54,778 bases of DNA from JAWKHR01 sp041394725 (GTDB lineage Bacteria > Acidobacteriota > Vicinamibacteria > Vicinamibacterales > SCN-69-37), in NCBI GenBank assembly GCA_041394725.1, contig JAWKHR010000044.1, positions 1-54,778 of the forward strand. The letters are read 5' to 3'. Shown here in pieces: positions 1 through 8,497 of the stretch (position 1 is its first letter; the number at the start of each line of letters is the position of its first letter). Made by a program: the position numbers and the translations under genes. A model generated the notes under the pieces. The model was not told the origin of the DNA. It saw only the letters and a program-made list of their open reading frames with translations, and ran no database searches.

Positions 1-98
1 AAGGGCAGCAGCACCAGGCTTCCCGCGACGCGCGCCGCGTTCCGGCCGTCGCGGACGACGCGCGCGCCGTCAGCGTGGCAGCGCGGGCACGTGGTCAT
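1..98 (-). CDS. N-terminal fragment of a small CxxC zinc-ribbon-like protein (cut by window start)
   Basis: Reading the minus strand from an ATG at 98-96 gives Met-Thr-Thr followed by Cys-Pro-Arg-Cys-His, then a polar stretch that turns hydrophobic (GSLVLLP) just before the window ends. A CxxC pair at the very N-terminus is typical of half zinc ribbons in front of a membrane segment. The frame overlaps the last 29 bases of the upstream membrane-protein gene, so it could be the next cistron of that operon. No clear ribosome binding site is visible and only about 32 codons can be read, so both the gene and its function are tentative. Confidence 0.35.
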   Translation of the reverse strand, partial: MTTCPRCHADGARVVRDGRNAARVAGSLVLLP

Positions 99-519
99 CG
101 GCCGGATCACGGTTGGCCGGATCGGTGCCGGTCCTGTCCCCGCCGTCGCCCCGACCGCCGCGCCACTCGACGCGGTACAGCGCCACGACATCTGCGGCCG
201 CGAGCACGAGCATCGCGCCACCGACCCAGAACCGCCAGGTGCCCGTCTGTTCCGGCCTCGCGAACACGGTGTTCATCAGGCCGATCGCCACGAACAGCAG
301 GGTGCGCTGCAGGTGCCAGACCTCGCGGCCGCCGCCGATCCGGTGGAGCCGAAGGCCGAGGTTGACGATGTTCCAGAGCACGGCGGAGGCCACCAGGCCT
401 ATCACCGCATAGTCGATGAAGGTGCGGCCCGGCTCGGTGCCGCTCAGGTCGATCACCCAGTAGAGCACCGCGCCGGCCAGCAGCCCGTTCACGACGAAGG
501 AATCCGCGTTCTTCTTCAT
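70..519 (-). CDS. Small four-helix membrane protein, unknown function
   Basis: About 149 aa if started at the ATG at 519, which has a GAAAGGA-like ribosome binding site about 8 bases upstream. An ATG at 546 would add nine residues but lacks such a site. Four hydrophobic segments follow one another (roughly residues 8-27, 33-57, 70-88 and 97-116), ending in a polar Gly/Asp/Arg-rich tail. It is the third gene of a minus-strand set: membrane protein (910-1257), winged-helix regulator (593-910), then this gene after a 73-bp gap. A regulator between two small membrane proteins suggests local autoregulation of a membrane function, but I recognise no family and assign no activity. Confidence 0.7.
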   Translation of the reverse strand: MKKNADSFVVNGLLAGAVLYWVIDLSGTEPGRTFIDYAVIGLVASAVLWNIVNLGLRLHRIGGGREVWHLQRTLLFVAIGLMNTVFARPEQTGTWRFWVGGAMLVLAAADVVALYRVEWRGGRGDGGDRTGTDPANRDPADDHVPALPR

Positions 520-592
520 CGTCGTCGTCCTTTCTTCGATGGCCATGGAGGGCCACCGCCCGATGGTGAGGGGCGGTCGGCCGGGGCCGCGC

Positions 593-910
593 TCAGTCCG
601 GCAGCGCCTCCAGCAGCGTCGTCATGCTCGCCTTGTAGGCCGCGAGCGCGGCCCGGCCCTTGCGCGTGAGCGCGTACACGGTGCGCGGGCGGTTCGCGAC
701 GAAGCTCTTGTCGATGTCCACGAGCCCGGCGTCCGAGAGCTTCGTCATCTGCACCGAGAGGTTGCCGCGGCTCAGTCCGGTGTGCCGCAGGAGGTACACG
801 AAGTCCGCGCGCTTCAGCACCGACAGGAACGCCAGGAGCTTCAGTCGCGCCAGTTCGTGCAGGAACTCGTCGATGTCCGGCACGTCCGGCGTGGACATGG
901 CCGTCGCCAT
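593..910 (-). CDS. Winged-helix transcriptional regulator (MarR/ArsR-like)
   Basis: 105 aa; the whole protein is one DNA-binding domain. An N-terminal helix is followed by a helix-turn-helix (DFVYLLRHTGLSRGNLSVQMTK) and a wing ending in a YALTRKGR motif, which matches the stand-alone winged-helix family often annotated as a 'transcriptional regulator' beside small membrane proteins. No ligand or metal-binding cysteines are present. The start at 910 overlaps the stop of the upstream membrane gene in an ATGA arrangement, so the two are translationally coupled; a second Met at 898 is possible. It probably represses its own operon, by analogy. Confidence 0.85.
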   Translation of the reverse strand: MATAMSTPDVPDIDEFLHELARLKLLAFLSVLKRADFVYLLRHTGLSRGNLSVQMTKLSDAGLVDIDKSFVANRPRTVYALTRKGRAALAAYKASMTTLLEALPD

Positions 911-1257
911 CAGTCGTCCTCCCGCTCGATGGGCAGGCGCAGGAAGCGCGCCAGGCGCCAGGCGCCGCTGGCCGCGATCACGACGCCGCCGGCGAACATC
1001 GCGACCTCGGGTCGCGCGTCGGCCAGGGCCACGGCGAGCCCGGCGAGGCCGAGGACGGCGGCGTACCCGAGAAACCGCGGCAGCCCGAGCCCCCAGCCGG
1101 CGACGACAGCCATCAGGCCGAGCAGGGCGGCGGGAATGGCCGGGGCGAGCGTGGACGGCAGCGAGGCGGCGCCGACGCGGGTCGTCATCCAGGCGCCGGC
1201 CACGACCAGCAGCATCCCGACGCCGAGCGCGACCGACCCGCGCCCCAGCTGGCGCAT
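910..1257 (-). CDS. Small integral membrane protein, unknown function
   Basis: 115 aa, almost entirely hydrophobic, with about four transmembrane helices (near residues 7-28, 37-58, 61-80 and 85-104) and a charged C-terminus (LPIEREDD). It is the first gene of the minus-strand operon and its stop overlaps the start of the winged-helix regulator by four bases (ATGA). Small multi-helix proteins paired with this class of regulator are common in Acidobacteriota and Bacteroidota, but no conserved residues point to a substrate. Function unknown. Confidence 0.75.
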   Translation of the reverse strand: MRQLGRGSVALGVGMLLVVAGAWMTTRVGAASLPSTLAPAIPAALLGLMAVVAGWGLGLPRFLGYAAVLGLAGLAVALADARPEVAMFAGGVVIAASGAWRLARFLRLPIEREDD

Positions 1258-1291
1258 GCGATCCGCGCGGCCGCGCCGGCGGCCGCAGGGT

Positions 1292-1918
1292 TCAGCCTGT
1301 GCTGGCGGCGTGCTTCGCGGCCAGGACGGCGAACTCCTCGCGCAGCTCCATCCAGATGGCGGCCATGATCGCGCCGGGGATGCTGCGGCTGTCCACGCGG
1401 GTCCGGTGTTCGAGCGGGCGGGGGCGCGTGGCGAGCAGGGCCGCGCGCGCGTCTGCGGCCTGGGCGAACTTCGCGCGGCAGGCGACGCGCATCACGTCCC
1501 AGTGATCCGGCGATCCCCAGCCGATCGCGCGGCCCCGGAACGTGATCGTGCCGGGGCTGCCGAGCGCGACGCCCGCCGCCCGCGCCTCGGCGCGCGCGAG
1601 GCCGGCGATGCGCCGGCGTTCGTCCGGGTCCTCCGTCCGCCGGCTCTGCCAGAAGCCCTCGACCGAGGCGAACGGCTCGCCGTCGAGCTCGAACGGCGTG
1701 GCGGCGAAGTTGCTGATGAGCCGGATCGCCGGGTCGCGATGCCGCGAGGTGACGTTGATCGGCGTCATCCGGATCTCGTCGTACGGGCCGACGGGCTCGA
1801 GCATGAGCGCTGCCCGCCCGGAATCCCGAAACGCCTGGTCGTCCAGCGTCGCGAGGTCGGGTTCGCCGGGGTCGGGCACGATGGCCAGCCGGCCGTGCGT
1901 CCTGAGGAAGGCGCGCAT
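1292..1918 (-). CDS. NADAR (YbiA/DUF1768-like) family protein, putative N-glycosidase
   Basis: 208 aa from the ATG at 1918, which opens a coherent protein; the open frame continues upstream into low-quality sequence. The core carries the NADAR hallmark pattern: a SNF segment (LISNFAATPFEL), then a Gly-Glu-Pro-Phe-Ala-Ser-Val-Glu stretch followed by an aromatic Trp-Gln, and a C-terminal helix (IMAAIWMELREEF). YbiA-type NADAR proteins cleave N-glycosidic bonds of early riboflavin intermediates, and others act on ADP-ribose. The N-terminal 60 residues (MRAFLRTHGRLAIVPDP) are extra. It is transcribed divergently from the metalloprotease gene. A TATACA box at 1932-1937 on the minus strand lies close to the start codon. 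Confidence 0.65.
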   Translation of the reverse strand: MRAFLRTHGRLAIVPDPGEPDLATLDDQAFRDSGRAALMLEPVGPYDEIRMTPINVTSRHRDPAIRLISNFAATPFELDGEPFASVEGFWQSRRTEDPDERRRIAGLARAEARAAGVALGSPGTITFRGRAIGWGSPDHWDVMRVACRAKFAQAADARAALLATRPRPLEHRTRVDSRSIPGAIMAAIWMELREEFAVLAAKHAASTG

Positions 1919-2073
1919 GGGTGGGACACACTGTATATCCGCCCGCATGCCGCATCCCGCCCGCCTGCCGCATCCCACCCGCCCCGGCGCGCCGGCCGTC
2001 GCCCCGTGTGTGCGACGGCGGCCACGTTGTAACGCCGCCGCCGGCCCCGGCACTACCACTGCCGGAGGGCCCC

Positions 2074-5000
2074 ATGGCCAGATTGCTTCGGCAGGTCGAT
2101 CTCGAGGTTCACGGTGCGGCAGTCGTACGGGGTCGGGGGGCGGGCGGCACCGGACTGCTGGTCTCGTCCGGCCGGCAGGTCTGGCTCCAGAACCTCACGG
2201 ACGGCTCGCTGCGGGTGGTGGGCGACGGCTACGACATGCCCGCCGGGCTGGCGGTCGGCCCGGACGGCAAGACGCTGTTCATCGCCGACGTGGATCCCGC
2301 GCTGCGTCAGTACGTGATCTACGAGGCGAGTCTCGACCGCGCCGACCGCCGGCACGCGACCGCCATCGCGCGCGGATCCGGCCAGCCGATGCAGCTGGCC
2401 GTGGCCGGCCGCCGGCTGTTCTTCGCTGACCGGCTGCACGGCCGGCTGATGGGGATCGACCTGTCGTCGCCGAAGAGCGCGCCGGCGCCCCTGCTCGCCG
2501 GCCTGTCGGCGCCGACGGGCGTGCTGGCCTCGGGCAACGGCCGCCACCTCTACGTCTCCGAGAGCGGCGCCGGGCGCCTCGTGTCCGTCGTGCCGGGCGA
2601 GGAACGCCGGAGCGTCGAACGGCTCGGTCTGGCCTCGCCCCAGTACCTCTCGATGAGCGAATCTGGCAAGGCGCTGGTCATCCCGCAGCACGCCCGGGCC
2701 GGCTTCGTGCAGGCGTGGGCGCCGGGGGCACCCGCGGCGGAGACGCTGGTCACGCTCGGCCCGGACGATCGCCCGATCGCGGCCTGGGAACTCGGCGGCC
2801 GACTCGTCGTGGCCACCGCCCGGCACATCCACTGGTGGGATCTCGTCGCCGTGGTGGACCTGCCCGTGACGTTGACGGCGGACACCGACACGCCGTTCAT
2901 CGGCAGCTACGTCCGCGTGCGGGTCGATCCCGGGACGACCGGTCTCGCCTTCGACGACCTGCGGTTCGAGCTGCCCGACGGCGAGGCGGCCGGCACCATC
3001 TCCTACGCGCGCGACGACGAGTCGGCGCCGAACGAGGTGATGCTGCTCGTCGGCTACCAGCCGGGGCCGCACGAGCTGCAGGCCGTCGATCGCGCGACGA
3101 ACGCGGTCGTCGCCACCTGGACGTTCGAGATCACCCATCGCTGGGCGGACGCGGACCGGAGCCCGGCGCACTGGAGCGTCGGGGCGCTCTCCAGCTTCAC
3201 GACCGGCTACACCTGGGGCGGCGGACCTGGGACGCCGCAGAACGTGAACGTGATCCCGCAGTCGGGGACGCGCAACGTCTGCATCCTCACCGTGGACGTG
3301 AGCGACGCGCGGTATCCGACGGGCACCGCGTTCGACGCCATCCGCACGCGCTGGTCGGACGGCGCGGTCGGCCCCGCGCCGAGCGCGCGCACCTACTACG
3401 AGGAGGTCTCGCGCAACGGCTTCACGCTCGCGCTGGCCGGCGGCGGCGTCCTCGGCATCAGCCTGGCCGACACGTGGGCGGACACCTTCTCGATGATGCC
3501 GTCGCCCTGGCCGTCGAACTCGTTCGCGCCGACCAACAACGTCGCGTTCGCCCAGGCGTGCGTCTCGGCCGCTGCCGCGCTGACCGACGGCAGCGGCAAC
3601 GCGCTCGTGGACTTCCAGCAGGTGCAGAGCCTGATCCTCGTCATCCGGTCGATGGGCGCGACCGCGACCGACTCGTTCTTCTGGCCGCAGGCCTGGGGCG
3701 GGTCCTTCACCGTGCCGGGCGGATCGGCGAACCTCGCCGTCCTCGGCATGCCCGACGACTGGGACACGGTGCGCGACACCCGGACCATCGCCGAGACGCT
3801 CTCGCACGAGATCGGGCACAACCTCGGCTATCCGGACCTCTACACGAACGCCAACAGCCTCTACTCGGCGGACATCCAGAGCCGCGACATCACGAACTAC
3901 GACCTGATGAGCTCCGAGCAGCAGCTGCCGCACCTGTCCATCGCGCAGAAGATGGAGACGGGCTGGGTGCAGTCCGCCTGGGTCATGCCGTTCGACTTCT
4001 CGCGATCCACCATCCCGCTCGACCAGACGGTCACCCTGCACGCCGCCGAGCTCGGCGCGCCGCCCGCCGGGCGGTTCTCGGCCGTCGAGGTGCGCATCAC
4101 CGACGGGTGGAACTACTACTTCGAGTACCGGCGCGGCCAGGGCGGGCAGATCGGCGACCAGCAGCTCGGGACGTCCGGCGACACCGCGAACGGCGCGGTC
4201 CTCGGCACCGACGTGATCTCGCAGAGCTTCACCTTCCCGATCGCCCGGCCGCAGGTCATCCGGCTGCGCCCGGACGACGAGGGCGAGGCGTCGTTCTTCA
4301 CGACCGGGCAGGACTACAAGGAGACGGACACGAGCTCGATGGCCATCGCCGACTTCCGGATGAGCGTCGTCTCCACGGCCGCCGACAACGCGCAGATCCG
4401 GATTCAGTACGGCACGAACGGCCGGCCGGATCTCTACATCCGGCCGTGGCCGGGCGGCGACAACTGGCAGAGCCCGGACATCGAGGTGCGCAACGCCCGA
4501 TCGATGGCCGATCCGGCCCAGTGGACCAACGTCCCGTGGGTCGGCCACGCGAACACGGTCATCGCGCGGTACCGCAACCGCGGGCCGGTGACGTGCCGGA
4601 ACGTGCGGGTGGACTTCTACGTGAAGGACTACACGGTGAGCGGCGGGCCGGAGGTCTGGATCGGCAGCGATACCCACGACGTCCCGCCGGAGTCCACCAC
4701 GCCCGTCGTGGAGTTCCAGACGTCGTGGATTCCGCCGAACGACGGCCACAAGTGCCTCATCGTCCGCACGCCGCTCTACATCGACGCCAGCGTCAACCCG
4801 AACATCGTCGAGCTGAGCGACGGCAACAACTCGGCGCAGTCGAACTACTCGCGCTACATCGCCGCGTCCGCCTCGCCGGCGAAGCGGGGCATCGCGGAGG
4901 TCACGCTGCACAACCCGTTCGACCAGCGCGCGGAGATCTACGTGGTGCCGCAGATCAAGGGCGCGTTCGCGTCGCTCTACCGCCTCTACATGGAGCACGC

Positions 5001-5508
5001 GTCGCTGAAGCTCGATCCGGGCGCGTCGAGGAAGGTGAAGATCATGGTCGAGTCGCTCTACGGCGATCCCCGCCTGGGCGCGCTGTGGGAGCGGTACGGG
5101 CAGAAGATCTTCTACGAGCCGACCCGCATCTCGCTGGTGGGCTACGGCATCCCGGCCGAGACGCCCGCGCACCCGATCCTGCTGGGCGGCGCGGAGATCC
5201 TGGCGTCCTCCGCGCGCGCGACGAAGTTCGAAACCTTCGGCGGCGAGCCGCGCGAGGGCATCGTCCGCGGCCGTGTCGTCGTGGTGGCCAACGGCAGCCC
5301 CGCGCCGGGCCTCGTGCTGCTCACGTTCAGGGCGCCGTCGGAGACCGAGGCCAACACGATCACGGTGCCGCTCGACGCGCAGGGCTACTTCGTGCTGCGC
5401 GGCGGCGCGGAGTTGTTGAAGAAGTTCAAGGCGAAGCGGATCTCCGCGCACTACCCGGGCCGGCCCGGCTACGCGGACTGCGACGCGCCGAACGACCTGA
5501 AGGTCTGA
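2074..5508 (+). CDS. Beta-propeller / M6-like zinc metalloprotease, 1144 aa
   Basis: The start at 2074 is chosen for a GGAGG seven bases upstream; the frame is open back to 1921 but that part is proline-rich and protein-unlike. Residues 1-270 look like an NHL/SMP-30-type propeller (repeated GLAVGPDGKTLFIAD-type strands). Residues 270-370 form a beta-rich linker and about 380-790 a metalloprotease domain. The zinc motif HEIGHNLGYPD lies at residues 578-588, with a NYDLMS segment after it that resembles a Met-turn region. This spacing resembles M6/immune-inhibitor-A peptidases. The C-terminal part (about 795-1010) resembles CARDB-type adhesion domains (GPVTCRNVRVDFYV). No signal peptide or lipobox is visible at this start, which is odd for this class. 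Confidence 0.75.
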   Translation: MARLLRQVDLEVHGAAVVRGRGAGGTGLLVSSGRQVWLQNLTDGSLRVVGDGYDMPAGLAVGPDGKTLFIADVDPALRQYVIYEASLDRADRRHATAIARGSGQPMQLAVAGRRLFFADRLHGRLMGIDLSSPKSAPAPLLAGLSAPTGVLASGNGRHLYVSESGAGRLVSVVPGEERRSVERLGLASPQYLSMSESGKALVIPQHARAGFVQAWAPGAPAAETLVTLGPDDRPIAAWELGGRLVVATARHIHWWDLVAVVDLPVTLTADTDTPFIGSYVRVRVDPGTTGLAFDDLRFELPDGEAAGTISYARDDESAPNEVMLLVGYQPGPHELQAVDRATNAVVATWTFEITHRWADADRSPAHWSVGALSSFTTGYTWGGGPGTPQNVNVIPQSGTRNVCILTVDVSDARYPTGTAFDAIRTRWSDGAVGPAPSARTYYEEVSRNGFTLALAGGGVLGISLADTWADTFSMMPSPWPSNSFAPTNNVAFAQACVSAAAALTDGSGNALVDFQQVQSLILVIRSMGATATDSFFWPQAWGGSFTVPGGSANLAVLGMPDDWDTVRDTRTIAETLSHEIGHNLGYPDLYTNANSLYSADIQSRDITNYDLMSSEQQLPHLSIAQKMETGWVQSAWVMPFDFSRSTIPLDQTVTLHAAELGAPPAGRFSAVEVRITDGWNYYFEYRRGQGGQIGDQQLGTSGDTANGAVLGTDVISQSFTFPIARPQVIRLRPDDEGEASFFTTGQDYKETDTSSMAIADFRMSVVSTAADNAQIRIQYGTNGRPDLYIRPWPGGDNWQSPDIEVRNARSMADPAQWTNVPWVGHANTVIARYRNRGPVTCRNVRVDFYVKDYTVSGGPEVWIGSDTHDVPPESTTPVVEFQTSWIPPNDGHKCLIVRTPLYIDASVNPNIVELSDGNNSAQSNYSRYIAASASPAKRGIAEVTLHNPFDQRAEIYVVPQIKGAFASLYRLYMEHASLKLDPGASRKVKIMVESLYGDPRLGALWERYGQKIFYEPTRISLVGYGIPAETPAHPILLGGAEILASSARATKFETFGGEPREGIVRGRVVVVANGSPAPGLVLLTFRAPSETEANTITVPLDAQGYFVLRGGAELLKKFKAKRISAHYPGRPGYADCDAPNDLKV

Positions 5509-5566
5509 CGCCGGTCGCCTCGTCGCCGAGGCAGGCGACGGGGCCGGGGCGTGCTACGGTGTGCGG

Positions 5567-6613
5567 ATGCCGCGGCATGCCGGGTCCCGTCTCCTCCTGC
5601 TGATGTTCGTGCTGTGCGCGGCGTCGTGCGCCTCGTCCGAGGCGCCCGGCGCCCGCACGCTCGACCTCTGGTTCATCGACGTCGAGGGCGGGCAGTCCAC
5701 GCTCATCCGCACACCGTCAGGGCAGACGATGCTGGTGGATGCGGGGTTTCCTGGCACCGGCACGTTCGCCTCGAGCCCCGGCGATCCCGCCGTGGCGCGC
5801 GACCCGCAGCGCATCCTCGCCGTCGCGAAGGCGGCGGGCATCACGCGCATCGACGTCGCGTTCGTCACGCACTTCCACGCCGATCACGTGGGCGGGTTCG
5901 TCGAGCTGTCGAAGCTCCTCCCGATCGGCACGTTCATCGACCACGGCGGCGTGACCGACGACGCGGAACGGGTCGCGGGGACCAAGGCGATCCAGGCGGC
6001 CTACGCGGCGGTGCGTGAGGGCGCGCCGCACCTCGAGCCTCGGCCGGGCGACCGGCTCCCGCTCGACGACGTCGAGGCCACCGTCGTCGCCTCGGCGGGC
6101 GAGACGCTGCAGTCGCCGCTCGCCGGCGCGGCGCCCGGCGCGAACGGCGCGTGCGGGGGGACGGGTCTTCCGGCGCAGGAAACCGCGGAAAACCCGCGCT
6201 CGACGGGCTTCCTGCTGCAGTTCGGCCGCTTCCGTTTTCTCGACGTCGGCGACCTCACCGGCGAGCCGCTCCATCGCCTTGCCTGCCCGTCGGACCTGCT
6301 GGGGCCCGTGGACGTGTATCTCGTCTCGCACCATGGCGGTCTGGACGCCGCGGATCCGTCGCTCTTCGCGGCGATCCGGCCGCGGGTCGCGGTGCTGAAC
6401 AACGGCGAAGACCAGGCGGTGCGGCCGAGACGCTGGCGACGCTGCGCCACTCACGGGCACGGACACCTGGCAGTTGCACCGATCGGGTGCGAAGGACGCT
6501 CTGAACCCGGACGCGCGCATGCGAACCTGACGAACGACACGGCGCACTGGATCAGGATCAGCGCTGGCGAGGATGGGTCGTTCACGGTCACCCGAATCCG
6601 CGGACGGGGGTGA
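5567..6613 (+). CDS. ComEC/Rec2-like metallo-beta-lactamase-fold lipoprotein (internally frameshifted)
   Basis: 348 aa from the ATG at 5567 (a GTG at 5561 is also in frame). A hydrophobic signal ends in AASC, a likely lipobox. The metallo-beta-lactamase core is clear: a GGQSTLI strand, VDAGFPG, and the metal motif THFHADHVGG (HxHxDH). Further ligands come from a GDLTGE segment and a SHHGG segment. Such proteins are usually exported MBL hydrolases related to the C-terminal domain of ComEC. Between about 6410 and 6520 the homologous reading hops through all three frames (three apparent one-base losses that cancel), so roughly 35 residues in the annotated frame are garbled while both flanks read correctly. 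Confidence 0.8.
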   Translation: MPRHAGSRLLLLMFVLCAASCASSEAPGARTLDLWFIDVEGGQSTLIRTPSGQTMLVDAGFPGTGTFASSPGDPAVARDPQRILAVAKAAGITRIDVAFVTHFHADHVGGFVELSKLLPIGTFIDHGGVTDDAERVAGTKAIQAAYAAVREGAPHLEPRPGDRLPLDDVEATVVASAGETLQSPLAGAAPGANGACGGTGLPAQETAENPRSTGFLLQFGRFRFLDVGDLTGEPLHRLACPSDLLGPVDVYLVSHHGGLDAADPSLFAAIRPRVAVLNNGEDQAVRPRRWRRCATHGHGHLAVAPIGCEGRSEPGRAHANLTNDTAHWIRISAGEDGSFTVTRIRGRG

Positions 6614-6651
6614 CGGAGCAGTATCCGGCGCGGTGAGTTTCGCCGCGCGAC

Positions 6652-7582
6652 GCCTGACTACCTGACAAGTAGCGCTACGCGCGGTGACGAGGTAGCGCCA
6701 GCGCTTCACGTCGATCTTCACCGGGTGCCAGCCCTGGCTCGCGGGTGGTTCATCACGAGGATCAGGTGCCGCGTGCGGAGCCAAGGGTGAACAGGTCGGC
6801 CATGATGGCCGCCGGGTCGCCCGTCCGCGAGGTTAGTCCGTCCCCGTGCGGCGGGCCAGCTGTTCCAGCCGCGCGAAACACGAAGCCGAGATGATGCCGT
6901 CGGTGCCGACGCCCGGGATGGCAGCGCCGCCCTTCACCCGCGCGGACGCGGACGGTCTCGTGAATCCGGATGGGTGTGCCGACAAGAATGAACGCGGGGC
7001 CGAGTCGACGGGTGAGATCAGGAAGCGTCTCGAAACCGAGCGTGCTCCGGAGTCCGTGGCGTTGGTGAAAGCCACACGAGCGCCCGGCGGCGGTCCGAGG
7101 GTTCGAAGTCGCGAGCGCGGCTGCGATGGCGTCGATGAGGCGCGGCGTCGCTGCTGCCGCGAACATCGGCGCCGAAAGGCAGTCGGCCACCCTCGAGCGC
7201 GCGCAGGCGCGTCGGAGGGCACCGGCGATGAACGCCGCCAGCCGGTCGCGGTCCTCGACCTGATTGAGGGAACGCCGAGAGGCCGGCCGTGACCCGCGGA
7301 GCCTGGTCGGCGGAGATGAGCATCACCGACTCGACAGGTTCCGCGACCAACCCACGAGGTCCAGGAGCGCGTCGGCGACCTCATCCACGCGCACGGTCTG
7401 GCGGATGCCGTTGTCCTCGACCACGAAGTCGTCCCGCCTCGAGGCCGCGGACCGCGCCGCCTCGGTCGGTCACATCGCTTCGAGGCGCACGAGGTCGCCG
7501 ATCGCGCGGAATTGCGGCCGCTGCTGCGCCGCGGCGTTGCGCCCGCGGCCATCAGGCCCATGGCGAAGATCGTTCGGGTCAT
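6652..7582 (-). pseudogene. VWFA-related acidobacterial-type protein, multiply frameshifted
   Basis: No single frame encodes a sensible protein, but collinear pieces in different minus-strand frames assemble into one. From the ATG at 7582 there is a signal-like start (MTRTIFAMGLMAAG). In another frame come QQRPQFRAIGDLVRLEA and DFVVEDNGIRQTVRVDE. Later pieces are SVMLISADQAPRVTAG, LIDAIAAAL, RLGPAFILVGTPIRIHETV and a C-terminal HPVKIDVKRWRYLVTARS near 6690-6730. This order (EDNG strand, VWA-like centre, final VKRxxYxVxAR strand) is that of the acidobacterial 'VWFA-related domain' family. It starts 4 bases after the TPR-like gene's true stop. Whether it is a real pseudogene or a badly sequenced intact gene cannot be settled here; the 3' end is approximate. 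Confidence 0.6.
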
Positions 7583-7800
7583 GCCGTCAGCGCCCGCCCG
7601 CCCGCTTCATGCGCCCGGTCAGCGCGGCCTCCACGTCCGGCGAGGATGCGGCACGGATAGGTGTAATGCGGGTCGCGGCGGTCGAGCGCCTCCAGCACCA
7701 GCGGCCTTTCGGGCCGGAGTGCCGACAGGGCGATGGCGGCGCCAGTGGACCGAGGATGGTGCCATCGCTCGGTCATGCCCAGTCGACGGCGCTGGAGGCG

Positions 7801-8397
7801 TCACCGGCCCTTGCGCCACCTCGGCGCGGCTCGCCCAGCCGCGAGGTAGGCGAGCAGCGGCATCGACCCGTCCTGCGCGAGCTGCTCGAGGTCGCGGGCC
7901 GCGTCGGGGTCGGACGAGGCTCGGATACGGTCGGCTCGAAAACGCGCCTCGACCATCGTGGGATCGAGCTTCAGCGCTTCGTCGAACGCCTTGACGGCCC
8001 GGCCCGGGCGCGCGTCTGCCAGGTCCAGGAAGAAGGGCCGGTTCTCTTCGATGCTGAGCGGGAGCGTCCGCACGCCGGTCATCCGGCCGAGACAGTCGAA
8101 CAGCACGCCTTCGGCGAGCCGTGGCGCAGCGCCGGCGTCGGGCTCGCGCTCCCAGTCCCGTACCGCGGCGGCCCAATGCGTGATCGTCGCCTGGACTTCT
8201 GGATGCAGGTTGCCCGTCATCGTGCCGTAGACCCGTAGTTCGAGCGCCTTGGCCAGCTCCTCCGCGTGGGTCTCGGTGAGTTCCTGGATGCCGGGTCGCG
8301 CGGTGACCGGGGGCAGGACCTGGGCGTGGGCCGGGCGGGCCGTGAGGCTGGCGCCGAGCAGAAAGGCGGCGACGACCGCCGCGCGGTGCTTCCGCAT
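7801..8397 (-). CDS. Exported TPR-like protein; true C-terminus continues out of frame to about 7587
   Basis: The open frame gives 198 aa with a clean Sec signal (ending TARPAHAQ) and a TPR-like helix pair (GRAVKAFDEALKLDPTMVEARFRADRIRA). The last residues after LLAYLAAG are a frameshift product. In neighbouring frames the protein continues as SRAEVAQG, then DRAMA, then GAAIALSALRPERPLVLEALD and DPHYTYPCRILAG, and finishes as VEAALTGRMKRAGGR with a TGA at 7589-7587. The intact gene would therefore be about 265 aa and end four bases before the VWFA-related start codon, forming one exported two-gene unit. At least two indels are needed. Confidence 0.65.
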   Translation of the reverse strand: MRKHRAAVVAAFLLGASLTARPAHAQVLPPVTARPGIQELTETHAEELAKALELRVYGTMTGNLHPEVQATITHWAAAVRDWEREPDAGAAPRLAEGVLFDCLGRMTGVRTLPLSIEENRPFFLDLADARPGRAVKAFDEALKLDPTMVEARFRADRIRASSDPDAARDLEQLAQDGSMPLLAYLAAGRAAPRWRKGR

Positions 8398-8497
8398 GTC
8401 GTCCTTCGATCGGCGGGGCTGGCAGGGGCAGGGTAGCGTGCCAGGGAGGTGGAGGCAAGGGCGGGAGTAGTCCGACCCCGAGGTCCTCGCGGCTAGC

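Noticed and set aside
1940..1985. GCCGCATCCC direct repeats between NADAR and metalloprotease genes
   Set aside because: Two short imperfect copies only; no symmetry or link to a promoter that would make it more than local slippage.
2053..5451. Long minus-strand open frame of over 1100 codons opposite the metalloprotease gene
   Set aside because: Composition is Arg/Val/Asp-heavy with no recognisable domain; it is an antisense shadow caused by high GC at third codon positions.
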